In this document: positions 9,755-19,119 of the stretch, one piece after another
How positions within the stretch are numbered: the first letter of the stretch is position 1
How the letters are laid out: each line of letters begins with the position of its first letter
Assembly (NCBI GenBank): GCA_038144425.1
Contig: JAYQNS010000002.1
Location: forward strand, 372,001 to 436,000
DNA: 64,000 nt
Direction of reading: 5' to 3'
From: Salivita marina
GTDB lineage: Bacteria > Pseudomonadota > Gammaproteobacteria > Pseudomonadales > Azotimanducaceae
Notes under the pieces: generated by a model
Told to the model about the DNA's origin: nothing
The model's input: only the letters and a program-made list of their open reading frames with translations
The model's database searches: none
Translations under genes and position numbers: made by a program

Positions 9755-11072
9755 AGCGTCCCTACAGCCGTTGCTTTCAGCGCTTGGGAAGGCCCTGGTG
9801 CCTTCGCCGGAGGGTCTGTGGGTCGCCTGCTCTGGGGGCCTTGATTCCCTCACCCTTCTTTATTTGACGGCGCAGTTTTGCCGGGATAGAGGCTGGGCGC
9901 CTCCAGGGGTTGTGCACGTCAATCATGGGCTCTACGCCCATGCCGACCGCGCCGAGGCGGAGGTGAAACGGGTCGCCGTGTCCCTTGGCCTCCCGTGGCA
10001 CGGCGCCCGGGTATCCGTTCATCCCAACGCGTCGGGGCCTGAGGCGGCGGCTCGAGATGCCCGTTACGCCGTCTTTGACGCCCTCCTCGGCAGGGGCGAC
10101 GTCCTATTGCTTGCCCATCACGAGGAGGATCAGGCCGAAACGGTCTTTCTTCGTCTGCTTCGCGGTTCGGGGCTGCGGGGGCTTGGGGCCATGGCGCCGA
10201 GCCGACCCCTTGGCCAGGGCCGGCTCCTTCGGCCCGGGCTCGCCGAGCCCCGGGCGCGCCTTGAGGCCGCCGCTAAGGTCCTTGCCCTCACGCCGGTGGT
10301 TGATCCGAGCAACGAGGATTTGCGCTTTGATCGCAACTTTCTTCGCCGGGAGATCTTTCCCGCACTGGAGGCCCGCTGGCCCGGCTTCTCCCAGCGCGTC
10401 TCCCATAGCGCGGCGGTACTGCGGCGGGTAGAGATGGCCCAGATCCTTCCCCCGGGGGTGCATGGGGAGTCGGCCAGGCCCCTGGCACTTGCGGAATTGC
10501 CCCCCAGTCTTGAAGAGCGAGGCGATGTGATCGTCCACTGGCTTCGACACCAGGGGGTGCTGGTGCCGAGCCGCACTCAGCTACTCGCCTTTTGCGCCCA
10601 GCTGGGGGCTCGGGCGGATGCGCTGCCCCAGCTCGACCTCGGAGCGTCCACGCTTCGGCGGTGGCGCGGCGCGCTTTGGTTGGCGCCTAAGCTTCCAGCG
10701 CCGGATACGAAAGCGAGGCGCCTGGCGCCGGGCCACTGGCCCTTTCCAGGAGGGGTGCTGGAGGTGCGGGAGGCTGAGGCGGGGGGCGAGCCCTTTGCCC
10801 TGGCGCCAGGGCCCTACCGGGTTTGCCAGGGATCATTGCCCCGGCGTTTGCGTCTGCGATCGAACCCTTCTCGACCCCATAAGACCGTCAAGGCCTTGCT
10901 GCAGGAGGCCGCCGTGCCCCCCTGGCAGCGCCCCTATCTGCCCCAGCTCTGGGAGGGAGATCGGTTTCTTGGCTGGCCTCGGGTGGCCCTAGCGGGGGGG
11001 GCACCAGCGGGGCCTCGATGGGTGCTCGAATGGCACTTCCAGGGTCTCGCGGAGGCGAAACGCGTTGAATAG
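9744..11072 (+). CDS. tilS: tRNA(Ile)-lysidine synthetase
   Basis: ATP-dependent enzyme that converts C34 of the tRNA-Ile CAU anticodon to lysidine, switching its specificity from Met to Ile. The PP-loop SGGLDS (residues 30-35) is present, together with the downstream HVNHGL and LLLAHHEEDQAETVFLRLLRGSG motifs, the latter continuing to the substrate-binding loop. The 442 residues match the long gammaproteobacterial form with a C-terminal tRNA-binding domain. Translation from GTG at 9744 overlaps the end of dnaE, suggesting coupling. dnaE-tilS-pyrG is a common order once accA is lost. Confidence 0.95.
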   Translation: MDPKASLQPLLSALGKALVPSPEGLWVACSGGLDSLTLLYLTAQFCRDRGWAPPGVVHVNHGLYAHADRAEAEVKRVAVSLGLPWHGARVSVHPNASGPEAAARDARYAVFDALLGRGDVLLLAHHEEDQAETVFLRLLRGSGLRGLGAMAPSRPLGQGRLLRPGLAEPRARLEAAAKVLALTPVVDPSNEDLRFDRNFLRREIFPALEARWPGFSQRVSHSAAVLRRVEMAQILPPGVHGESARPLALAELPPSLEERGDVIVHWLRHQGVLVPSRTQLLAFCAQLGARADALPQLDLGASTLRRWRGALWLAPKLPAPDTKARRLAPGHWPFPGGVLEVREAEAGGEPFALAPGPYRVCQGSLPRRLRLRSNPSRPHKTVKALLQEAAVPPWQRPYLPQLWEGDRFLGWPRVALAGGAPAGPRWVLEWHFQGLAEAKRVE

Positions 11073-11149
11073 GGCGGGCTCCGCTGCTAGGCTGAACTCC
11101 CATCTTGGGCGCGCTATTCCAGCGAGTCTGCTCATGAGATGGGAGCCTC

Positions 11150-12789
11150 ATGACCCAATATATTTGCGTAACCGGCGGGGTGGTTTCCTCGCTGGGTAAG
11201 GGCATTCTTGCGGCGTCCCTTGCCGCCGTGCTCGAAGCCCGCCAGCTTAAGGTCACGATCCTCAAACTCGACCCGTACATCAATGTAGATCCGGGCACCA
11301 TGAGTCCTTTCCAACACGGGGAGGTCTTCGTCACCGAAGACGGCGCAGAGACCGATCTTGACCTTGGCCACTACGAGCGCTTCCTGCGTACGCGCATGAC
11401 CCGCTTTAACAACTTCACCACGGGAAGCGTCTACGCCGAAGTGCTGAAGAAGGAGCGTCGCGGGGACTACCTCGGCGGGACCGTGCAGGTTATCCCCCAC
11501 ATCACCGATGAGATCCAGCGTCGCATTAAAGCGGGGGCGAGGGTTACGATGTGGTGCTCTTAGAAATCGGCGGAACGGTGGGGGATATCGAGTCCCAACC
11601 CTTCCTCGAAGCCATCCGTCAGCTTCGCCTCGAAGTGGGCGGGCAGAATTGCCAGCTCATCCACCTCACCCTAGTGCCCTTCATCGCAACCGCCGGGGAG
11701 ACGAAGACAAAACCAACGCAACACTCGGTCAAGGAGCTTCGATCCATCGGGCTTCAGCCTGATGTGCTGATTTGCCGCTCGAGCCGCGAAATTGATGAGA
11801 GTTCCTTGCGCAAAATTGCCCTCTTTACCAGCGTAGAAGAGCGGGCTGTGATCCCCGTGGAGGATGCCGCGACCATTTACGCGATCCCCGCAATGCTTCA
11901 TGCCCGGGGCCTCGATTCCATTATCTGTGAACGGCTGGGGCTCGAGGCACCACCGGCGGACCTGTCTGAGTGGAACCGGGTTAGCGAGGCCCTGCTGAAC
12001 CCCCAGCGTACTCTGCGCATTGCCATGGTCGGTAAGTACATGGAGCTTATGGATGCCTATAAATCCCTCACCGAGGCCCTGAGCCACGCAGGAATCGCCC
12101 GCCATGCGAAAGTCGTCATCGATGCCATCGACGCCGAGCAGGTAGAGCAAGAGGGCACAGGGTGCCTCGAGGCGGCGGACGCGATCCTGGTCCCCGGCGG
12201 TTTTGGTGCCCGGGGCTTCGAAGGCAAAATTCAGGCAGCTCGCTATGCTCGGGAGCAGGGCGTTCCCTACCTCGGTATTTGCTATGGCCTGCACGCTGCC
12301 ATTATCGAGTTTGCGCGCCACGCCGCGGGGCTTGAAGGCGCGAACTCCACCGAGATCGATCCGGCCTCCCCGAACCCCGTGGTGGCGCTGGTCACCGAAT
12401 GGACCGACGAGGAGGGGCAAACCCAGCATCGTGACGAGGGGTCGGATCTTGGCGGGACCATGCGCCTTGGCGCCCAGCACTGTAACCTCGTGCCCGGGTC
12501 CCTGGCGCAGCGTACCTACGCCGTGGAGACGGTATCGGAGCGGCACCGCCATCGCTTTGAGGTAAATGAGCGTTTTGTGCCAGCTCTAGAGGCTGCGGGG
12601 CTTCGAGTTGCCGGGCGGGCGGCGAAGGATGATCTCGTGGAAATGATCGAGGTCCCCGAGCACCCTTGGTTTCTGGCGTGTCAGTTCCACCCCGAATTTA
12701 CCTCGACGCCCCGGGAGAGCCACCCGCTCTTCCTGGGCTTTATTGATGCGGCCCTTGCGGAGCACGCACGGCGCAGCGCGACGGCCTAG
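11150..12789 (+). CDS. pyrG: CTP synthase, interrupted by one single-base deletion
   Basis: Makes CTP from UTP, ATP and glutamine. The N-terminal synthetase domain starts ITQYICVTGGV-like (YICVTGGVVSSLGKGI), followed by LDPYINVDPGTMSPFQHGEV. The C-terminal glutamine amidotransferase has its nucleophile Cys in YLGICYGLHAA and the His-Glu pair in CQFHPEF. The frame breaks at the G run 11533-11537: restoring one G gives KAGGEGYDVVLLEIGGT, the conserved sequence, and a 546-residue protein, against 545 in E. coli. As the gene is normally essential and both halves are perfectly conserved, a sequencing error is more likely than a true pseudogene. Confidence 0.93.
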
Positions 12790-12812
12790 GCGCGGCTGAC
12801 CAGGAGATGAGC

Positions 12813-13654
12813 ATGGAACTTTGCGGATTTAAGGTGGGCCCGACCGAGCCCCTATTCCTCATTGCGGGGCCCTGCGTCATTGAAAGCCAGGCGCTGGCGG
12901 AGGAGACCGCGGGGACCCTTAAGGCCCTCACGGAGCGGTTGGGCGTTCCCTTTATCTACAAGTCGAGCTTCGATAAGGCGAACCGCTCGTCCCATGCGAG
13001 CTATCGCGGGCCGGGCCTTGAGGCTGGGCTGAAGGTGCTTGAGCACGTTAAGAAAACCTTCGATCTGCCGGTGCTTACGGACGTGCATGAAGATACGCCT
13101 ATGGAGGAGGTCGCCAGCGTGGTGGACGTGCTCCAGACCCCGGCCTTCCTGTGTCGGCAGACCAACTTTATCCAGCGCGCCTGTTCCGTAGGTCGTCCCG
13201 TGAACATTAAGAAGGGACAGTTCCTAGCCCCGGGGGATATGGCGAATGTGGTGGACAAGGCGCGGGCCACGGGCAATGAGGCGATTATGGTATGTGAGCG
13301 GGGCGTGAGCTTCGGGTACAACAACCTTGTCTCAGACATGCGGGCTCTAGCGATCATGCGGGATACAGGGGCTCCGGTGGTTTTCGATGCCACCCACTCC
13401 GCGCAGCTGCCCGGGGGAAGGGCACGGCCTCCGGGGGCATGCGGGAGGTCATACCCGTGCTGGCACGGGCGGCGGTAGCCGCGGGGGTGTCCGGACTCTT
13501 CATGGAAACCCACCCGGACCCGGAGAAGGCGCTTTCCGATGGGCCTAATAGCTGGCCCCTGGGGCAGCTCGAAGCGCTGTTGGAAACGCTGCTCGAGCTC
13601 GATCGGGTCGTGAAGGCGCAGCCCTTCGCCGAGGATGCCTTTCGCTCGGCCTAA
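12813..13654 (+). CDS. kdsA: 3-deoxy-8-phosphooctulonate synthase, interrupted by one single-base deletion
   Basis: Condenses arabinose 5-phosphate with PEP to KDO 8-phosphate, the committed step to KDO, the core sugar of LPS and some capsules. Motifs include LIAGPCVIES, PFIYKSSFDKANRSS, QTNFIQRACSVGRPVNIKKGQF and FDATHS. The frame breaks in the G run 13413-13417; one more G restores PGGKGTASGGMREV and a normal 280-282 residue protein. ATG 12813 is preferred to ATG 12807 because AGGAG at 12802-12806 is then 6 bases away. The gene keeps its usual place between pyrG and eno although the lpx genes are missing from their own locus. Confidence 0.92.
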
Positions 13655-13728
13655 GCTAGGGTGGGTAGCGCGTGGGGGCGCTGCTCAGTTCAGTCATCAT
13701 CAGCAATGAGAGCGCTAAGGGGAACGGG

Positions 13729-15011
13729 GTGGCAGAGATTCAGCACATTATCGCGCGGGAAATTATGGATTCCCGGGGCAATCCGACGGTGGAAGCGGAC
13801 GTCACCCTCAGTGACGGCAGCTTTGGCCGGGCCGCGGCCCCTCCGGCGCGTCCACCGGGTCTCGGGAGGCCCTGGAGCTTCGCGACCAGGATGGGGCGCG
13901 CTATCTAGGTAAGGGCGTACTCAAGGCCGTAGGGGCCGTCAATGAGGTCCTCGCCCCGGCGCTGCTGGGGCAGGGCGCCTTGGATCAGCGGGGCTTAGAT
14001 CAGCGCATGCTGGCGCTCGATGGCACACCCAACAAGGCGCAGCTCGGGGCTAACGCGCTACTGGCTGTTTCCCTGGCGGCAGCCAAAGCGGGGGCGGCGG
14101 CTCAGGGTTTGCCTCTCTATGCCCACATTCGCAGTCTGGCTGATGCCCGCTATGCCATGCCCTTGCCCATGATGAACATCCTAAATGGCGGGGAGCACGC
14201 GGATAACAACGTCGATATTCAGGAATTCATGATCCAGCCCGTGGGGGCCGGCAGCTTCCGGGAGGCCCTGCGCTATGGCGCGGAAATCTTTCATGCGCTA
14301 AAGGCTGTGCTGAAGGCCCGGGGGCTTGCCACCGCCGTGGGGGATGAGGGGGGCTTTGCGCCGAATTTGCCGAGCAATGAAGCGGCCCTCGAGGTGATTG
14401 CGGAGGCCGTGGGGAAGGCGGGCTTTAGGCTGGGTGACGACATTACGCTGGCGCTTGATTGTGCGGCGAGCGAGTTCTACAAAGACGGCATCTATCATCT
14501 CGCCGGGGAAGGACAGCACTTCGACGCAGAAGGCTTCGCCCAGTATCTGGCCACGCTTTGCGAGCGCTACCCCATTGTGTCCATTGAAGATGGCATGGAC
14601 GAGAGCGACTGGGCCGGCTGGGCAGCCCTGACGCGGCGCCTTGGGGATCGGGTCCAGCTTGTGGGTGATGACCTCTTTGTAACCAACACGGAGATCCTTG
14701 CCCGGGGCATCGAGGAGCAGGTTGCCAACGCCATCCTCATCAAGTTCAACCAGATTGGCACGCTCTCGGAAACCCTAGACGCGATCGCCATGGCGTCTAA
14801 AGCGGGCTATGCGAGCGTCATCTCCCACCGCTCTGGCGAGACGGAAGACGTCACCATCGCCGATCTGGCCGTGGGCACGGGAGCCGGGCAGATCAAAACC
14901 GGGTCCCTTTGCCGCTCTGATCGGGTGGCGAAGTACAACCAGCTGCTCAGGATCGAAGAAACCCTAGGGACTAAGGCCCCCTACCGTGGGCGCGGTGAGC
15001 TCCGTAGGTAA
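13729..15011 (+). CDS. eno: Enolase, interrupted by one single-base deletion
   Basis: Interconverts 2-phosphoglycerate and PEP in glycolysis and is often a degradosome partner. GTG at 13729 follows AAGGGGAA and starts at the conserved AEIQHIIAREIMDSRGNPTVE. The frame breaks in the C run 13838-13841: one more C restores AAPSGASTGSREALELRD, the mobile loop that closes over the substrate, and a 427-residue protein. Downstream motifs are intact: GDEGGFAPNL, SIEDGMDESD, LVGDDLFVTN and SHRSGETED. Treated as a real gene with a sequence error, since enolase is single-copy and central in most such genomes. Confidence 0.94.
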
Positions 15012-15339
15012 GATCGGGGGCGACGGCCGGCTGTCCGCTCCCGGGCGGGGGCTGCGCTGGCTAATGTTCGGACTCCTGATCCTTCTGGGGGCGCTTCAGC
15101 TTCGGCTGTGGACCGGAAAAGCCAGCTGGGCGGAAGTGTGGAATCTCGAAGCCCGCTTGCAGGCTGCCGAGGCGGAAAATGCCCGCCTCGCGGAAGACAA
15201 TGCCGCCCTCGAAGCTGAGGTGCGGCGCTTAAAGGCCGATCCCCGGGAGTTAGAGGGGCGGGCCCGGGAAGATCTGGGCATGATTCGCGATGGGGAGACC
15301 TTCATCCTTGTGCTGCCGCCGGCGGAGCCGTCCCCATGA
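14986..15339 (+). CDS. ftsB: Cell division protein FtsB
   Basis: Bitopic inner-membrane protein of the FtsQLB complex that activates septal peptidoglycan synthesis. One membrane helix (LMFGLLILLGALQLRLW) is followed by a coiled coil (NLEARLQAAEAENARLAEDN onward) and the conserved C-terminal ERAREDLGMIRDGETF-like stretch (GRAREDLGMIRDGETFILV). The GTG start at 14986 overlaps eno; a start at ATG 15064, giving a 91-residue form with almost no cytoplasmic tail, is also possible. The stop overlaps the ispD ATG. eno-ftsB-ispD-ispF is the conserved order. Confidence 0.88.
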   Translation: MGAVSSVGKIGGDGRLSAPGRGLRWLMFGLLILLGALQLRLWTGKASWAEVWNLEARLQAAEAENARLAEDNAALEAEVRRLKADPRELEGRAREDLGMIRDGETFILVLPPAEPSP

Positions 15340-16064
15340 CCCAAAGACGGCGTTGGGTGGTGGTTCCTGCTGCGGGGGTCGGACAGCGCATGGGTGGCGA
15401 CCAACCTAAGCAGTACCTCGAGCTTGCGGAACGGCCCCTGTTGCACTGGACCCTAGAAGCCTTAGCACCGCTTGAGGCGGAGGCCATCGTTTTGGTGGTG
15501 GCCCCCGAGGACCGCTACATCGATGCCCTCGCGCCGACGCTGAAAGCCCGTATTCCCGGCCTTGAGGTCCTTCCCAAGGGGGGGGCTAGCCGAGCCGAGT
15601 CGGTGGCAGCGGGGCTTTCGGCCCTGGCGAAGCGGGCGGCACCGGAGGATTGGGTTTGGGTGCATGACGCGGCGCGGCCTTGCGTCGGTGCCCAGGCGTT
15701 GGAGGCCCTTCGCGCCGCGGAAAGCGGCGCCGAGGCAGGGGCCCTGCTGGCCCAGCCCATGGATGAGACAGTGAAAACGGTGGACGGGGGCCGGGTGCAG
15801 GGCACGGTCGATCGCTCCGCTCTTTGGCGGGCGCAAACGCCCCAGGGGGCGAGCTACGCGTGCCTATCGGAAGCGCTAGCCCGGGGGCTCGCGGAGGCGC
15901 CGGAGGCAATTACCGATGAAGCCTCGGCGCTTGAGCGCCTGGGCCTCGCTCCGCGCATCGTTCCCGGGGAGGCCAGTAATCTCAAGGTGACCCATCCGGA
16001 GGATCTCGCGCTAGCAACCTTTTGGCTTCAGCAGCACGGACGGTGGACCCCAACATGCGCATAG
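15336..16064 (+). CDS. ispD: 2-C-methyl-D-erythritol 4-phosphate cytidylyltransferase
   Basis: Third MEP-pathway enzyme: CTP + MEP to CDP-ME. The N-terminal nucleotide loop VVPAAGVGQRMGGDQPKQYLEL contains the family Gly-rich and Lys residues; VHDAARPCV and TPQGASYA are the other active-site motifs, and the 242-residue length is normal. The ATG overlaps the ftsB stop and the end overlaps the ispF start by 10 bases, so ftsB-ispD-ispF-truD-pcm-DUF368-nlpD is likely one translationally coupled operon. Confidence 0.97.
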   Translation: MTQRRRWVVVPAAGVGQRMGGDQPKQYLELAERPLLHWTLEALAPLEAEAIVLVVAPEDRYIDALAPTLKARIPGLEVLPKGGASRAESVAAGLSALAKRAAPEDWVWVHDAARPCVGAQALEALRAAESGAEAGALLAQPMDETVKTVDGGRVQGTVDRSALWRAQTPQGASYACLSEALARGLAEAPEAITDEASALERLGLAPRIVPGEASNLKVTHPEDLALATFWLQQHGRWTPTCA

Positions 16065-16546
16065 GTCATGGCTATGATGTTCATCGTTTTGGAGATCCCT
16101 TGCCTCCGGAAGGCGTCATAATGCTGGGGGGCGTTGCCGTGCCTTCCGCCCGTAGTCTCTTGGCCCATTCCGATGGTGATGTCCTGCTTCACGCGCTTTG
16201 CGACGCGCTCCTTGGGGCGGCGGCCCTGGGCGATATTGGCCATCACTTTCCCGACACGGATCCGGCCTTCGAGGGCGCGGATAGCGGGCAGCTTCTCAAG
16301 GCGACGGTGGAGGCGGTGCGGCAAGCGGGCTTCGTCCCTCATAACGTCGATTTGACGCTGGTGGCGCAGCGGCCTCGGGTGGCGGCTTACGTGCCCGCCA
16401 TGCGCGCTCGCATTGCGACCCTGCTCGCTTTGGACCTCGGCGCGGTGAATGTCAAAGCGACCACCACGGAAGGGCTGGGCGCCATGGGGCGAGAGGAGGG
16501 CATTGCCGCCTACGCCGTTGCCCTTCTTGAAGATGCGTATGCTTGA
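16055..16546 (+). CDS. ispF: 2-C-methyl-D-erythritol 2,4-cyclodiphosphate synthase
   Basis: Cyclises CDP-ME 2-phosphate to MEcPP with release of CMP. The metal ligands Asp8 and His10 lie in MRIGHGYDVHRF, the third in LLAHSDGDVLLHALCDALLGA, and the CMP site in VKATTTEGLGAMGREEGIAA. At 163 residues it has family length. ATG 16055 is chosen because it gives the canonical MRIGHGYDVH N-terminus and overlaps the end of ispD. Confidence 0.97.
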   Translation: MRIGHGYDVHRFGDPLPPEGVIMLGGVAVPSARSLLAHSDGDVLLHALCDALLGAAALGDIGHHFPDTDPAFEGADSGQLLKATVEAVRQAGFVPHNVDLTLVAQRPRVAAYVPAMRARIATLLALDLGAVNVKATTTEGLGAMGREEGIAAYAVALLEDAYA

Positions 16547-17537
16547 GCCGCGCTTTGTCCTTCCCGATGCTTGGCCCCAGAACCGCGCCCTAGTCCTGGG
16601 CTCGCTGCGTTACGGAACCTCCCCGGAGGCCTTCGCCGTAGAAGAGCGGGGCGCGCCCCCAGCTGCGGCGTTCGAAGGGGCTCACCATTGGGCGCTTTGG
16701 GTCGAGAAGCGGGGCCTGTCCACGGCGGCGGTGGCCGCGTCCCTCGCGCGCTGGGCGGGCTGCGCCCCGGGCGCCGTGGGCTTTGCGGGGCAGAAGGATC
16801 GCTACGCGGTAACGGGCCAGTGGTTTACGGTCCCCCGGGGCGTCGCAGATCGGGAGCCGTCCCTCCCGGAAGGGAAGGGGTGGCGAGCCCTGCGGCTCTA
16901 CCCCGCCGCTAAGAAGTGGCGCCGCGGGGATCACATGGGGAATGGTTTCCGCTTGCGGCTCGCGGGCGCTCCGCCCGAGGGCGCCGCTCTGGAGGACGCA
17001 CTTCCCGCGGTGCTGGCGCGCCTTGCAGCCCCCATCGCCAATTACTTTGGCCCCCAGCGTTTCGGACCGGGGGCAGGCAATCTCGACGCCGTGCAGCGCT
17101 GGCTGGCCGCCGGTTCCCTACCCCGGGGTGTGCCTCGGGGCTTTCTCTTCTCCGCGGCCCGGGCCTATCTCTTCAATCGCTTGCTGGCGGCTCGTATCGC
17201 GCGCTTTGGCCTCGCCGCCCACCCTGACGATCTTTGCGACGAGAGCGGTGTCCCCACAGCGCCGCTCTGGGGCCGGGGGAGAAGCGCAAGCCGGGGCGCG
17301 ATGGCCGAGCTCGAGGGAAGCGTTCTTGAGCCCTATGGAGATCTCTGCCATGCGCTCGAGCACGCGGGGCTCCGCCAGGATCGCCGAGCCCTGTGGATTC
17401 GCGCCGAGGCCGCCCACTGCGAAGTGGTCGGCCCCCAGCAGCTTTTGCTGGGCTTCCAACTCCCCCGGGGGAGCTTTGCGACGGCGGTGCTCGCCGCCCT
17501 CGGCCCCGCGAGCTGGCGTCCGGCGGAGGCGGCATGA
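16539..17537 (+). CDS. truD: tRNA pseudouridine(13) synthase TruD
   Basis: Isomerises U13 of tRNA-Glu. The catalytic Asp is in GFAGQKDRYAVTGQWF, matching the family G-x-K-D-R-x-A-x-T-x-Q pattern, and a second TruD motif (ANYFGPQRFG) follows around residue 170. The 332 residues are slightly below the usual 340-350. Two ATGs (16533 and 16539) overlap the end of ispF; the second is used here. The stop overlaps the pcm start. surE, which usually follows truD, is absent. Confidence 0.93.
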   Translation: MLEPRFVLPDAWPQNRALVLGSLRYGTSPEAFAVEERGAPPAAAFEGAHHWALWVEKRGLSTAAVAASLARWAGCAPGAVGFAGQKDRYAVTGQWFTVPRGVADREPSLPEGKGWRALRLYPAAKKWRRGDHMGNGFRLRLAGAPPEGAALEDALPAVLARLAAPIANYFGPQRFGPGAGNLDAVQRWLAAGSLPRGVPRGFLFSAARAYLFNRLLAARIARFGLAAHPDDLCDESGVPTAPLWGRGRSASRGAMAELEGSVLEPYGDLCHALEHAGLRQDRRALWIRAEAAHCEVVGPQQLLLGFQLPRGSFATAVLAALGPASWRPAEAA

Positions 17538-18196
17538 CCGAGCCCAATTTCGAAGGCATTGGCTTCACCAGCCGCCGCACTCGGGATCGCTTAATCGGAC
17601 GCCTGGAGGCTTCCGGCATTACGGATCCGGCGGTCTTGGAAGTAATGCGCCAGGTGCCTCGGCATATTTTCATCGACGAGGCCTTGGCTCACCGGGCCTA
17701 TGAGGACTCTTCCCTGCCCATTGGTCACGGGCAAACCATCAGCCAGCCCTATATCGTGGCGCGCATGACCGAGCTTCTCCTGGCCCAGGGGCACCCGCAG
17801 CGGGTCCTGGAGGTCGGGAGTGGCTGTGGTTATCAAACCGCTGTGCTCTCCCAGCTTGCGGACCGGGTATGGACCGTGGAGCGCATCGGGCCCCTGCTGA
17901 CCCGAGCCCGGCGCCATTGGTCCCAGCTAAAGCTTCGCAACATCACGGCGCGCCTTGGGGATGGCTTTGAAGGCTGGGCTGATCGAGGGCCCTTCGATGG
18001 GATTTTGCTCGCGGCGGCACCCCGGCAGGTGCCTCCAGCGCTGCTGGAGCAGCTCGCCCCGGGGGGCGTTTTGGTTGCCCCCGTGGGTGACCGGGATGGC
18101 CAGGTGCTTGAACGCCATTGGCGCGAGGGGTCCGTGCTGAAGTCCGAGGTTCTCGAGGCAGTGCGTTTTGTCCCCATGCTCGGGGGGACCGCCTGA
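17534..18196 (+). CDS. pcm: Protein-L-isoaspartate O-methyltransferase
   Basis: SAM-dependent repair enzyme that methylates isoaspartyl residues in damaged proteins. The family signature HGQTISQPYIVARMTELL and the SAM motif VLEVGSGCGYQTAVLSQL are intact, with VWTVERI (motif II) and DGILLAAAP following. At 220 residues it has normal length. ATG 17534 overlaps the truD stop and the TGA overlaps the ATG of the DUF368 gene by one base. Confidence 0.96.
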   Translation: MTEPNFEGIGFTSRRTRDRLIGRLEASGITDPAVLEVMRQVPRHIFIDEALAHRAYEDSSLPIGHGQTISQPYIVARMTELLLAQGHPQRVLEVGSGCGYQTAVLSQLADRVWTVERIGPLLTRARRHWSQLKLRNITARLGDGFEGWADRGPFDGILLAAAPRQVPPALLEQLAPGGVLVAPVGDRDGQVLERHWREGSVLKSEVLEAVRFVPMLGGTA

Positions 18197-19119
18197 TGGG
18201 CTTCTGGGGAGTTGCCCTTCGGGGCTATGCCATGGGCGCCGCGGAGCTGGTCCCCGGGGTCTCCGGGGGCACCATCGCTTTTATCTCCGGGCTCTATGGC
18301 CCGCTTCTGGCCAGCCTAGCGGCTTTCGACGGAGCCTTCCTCCAGCTGCTCCGCAGGGGCGACCTGCGAGGCGCCTTCGCCCACGTTAATGGCCGCTTTC
18401 TGCTGACCCTGGTGCTGGGTATGGGCTTGGCGATCCTCTCCTTGGCCGCCCTGCTCAAGTTTTTGCTGGCCACCCAGGCCATGCTGCTTTGGGCCTTCTT
18501 CTTCGGCTTGATCTTGGCTTCTGCGGTGCATGTGGCGCTGTCCGTAGGCCGCTGGGGCGCAGTAGAGGGTGCGGCAGCGGCCCTGGGGGTGATCTCAGGC
18601 GCTTGGCTCACCGTGCTGGGGGGAAGCCTTACCCTTGGTGAAGGTCCTCTTGCGCTGTTCTTCGGCGGCGCCCTGGCGGTGTGCGCCTGGATCTTGCCTG
18701 GGGTTTCGGGAAGCTTTCTCCTTCTCGTGCTGGGCCTCTACGAGCGGGTGCTGGGCGCCGTTGCTGGGATCGTGATTCCCGATCTTTTGGCTTTGGCTGC
18801 GGGCTGTGGCCTGGGCCTTTTGCTGTTTGTTCGCCTGTTGCGGCGCCTTCTCTTAACGGCGCGCAAAGCAACCCTCGCGGCCCTAGGGGGGTTCATGTTT
18901 GGGGCGTTGCAAATGCTCTGGCCTTGGCAGCGCATCGAGGCCTATCAGCTTGGCCGAGACGGTGCCATGCGGGTGCTCCGCTCCGAACCCCTGGGCCCCA
19001 ACGCCTTCGCGAAGTTTTATGGTGAGGATCCCCAGCTGTGGGCTGTGGCTGGCTTGATGTGCCTTGGGGTTGCCGTGGTCTGGGGGATGGCACGAGGTAA
19101 GGGCTATGGCGACGTCTAG
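18196..19119 (+). CDS. DUF368 (PopT-type) membrane protein, probable undecaprenyl-phosphate flippase
   Basis: Polytopic membrane protein of about 307 residues with eight or more hydrophobic segments and two inverted repeats of the family motif (ELVPGVSGGTIAFISGLY near residue 17 and WILPGVSGSFLLLVLGLY near residue 165). Members of DUF368 have been shown in other bacteria to return undecaprenyl phosphate across the cytoplasmic membrane; that function is inferred here from family. It replaces surE-type neighbours between pcm and nlpD and is coupled to pcm (TGATG), so its expression follows an envelope and stress operon. Confidence 0.9.
   Translation: MGFWGVALRGYAMGAAELVPGVSGGTIAFISGLYGPLLASLAAFDGAFLQLLRRGDLRGAFAHVNGRFLLTLVLGMGLAILSLAALLKFLLATQAMLLWAFFFGLILASAVHVALSVGRWGAVEGAAAALGVISGAWLTVLGGSLTLGEGPLALFFGGALAVCAWILPGVSGSFLLLVLGLYERVLGAVAGIVIPDLLALAAGCGLGLLLFVRLLRRLLLTARKATLAALGGFMFGALQMLWPWQRIEAYQLGRDGAMRVLRSEPLGPNAFAKFYGEDPQLWAVAGLMCLGVAVVWGMARGKGYGDV

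Noticed and set aside
11150..12789. pyrG as a real pseudogene or a programmed frameshift
   Set aside because: One G restores the conserved GGEGYDVV, there is no slippery heptamer with a following structure, and four other normally essential or core genes show the same kind of loss in G/C runs.
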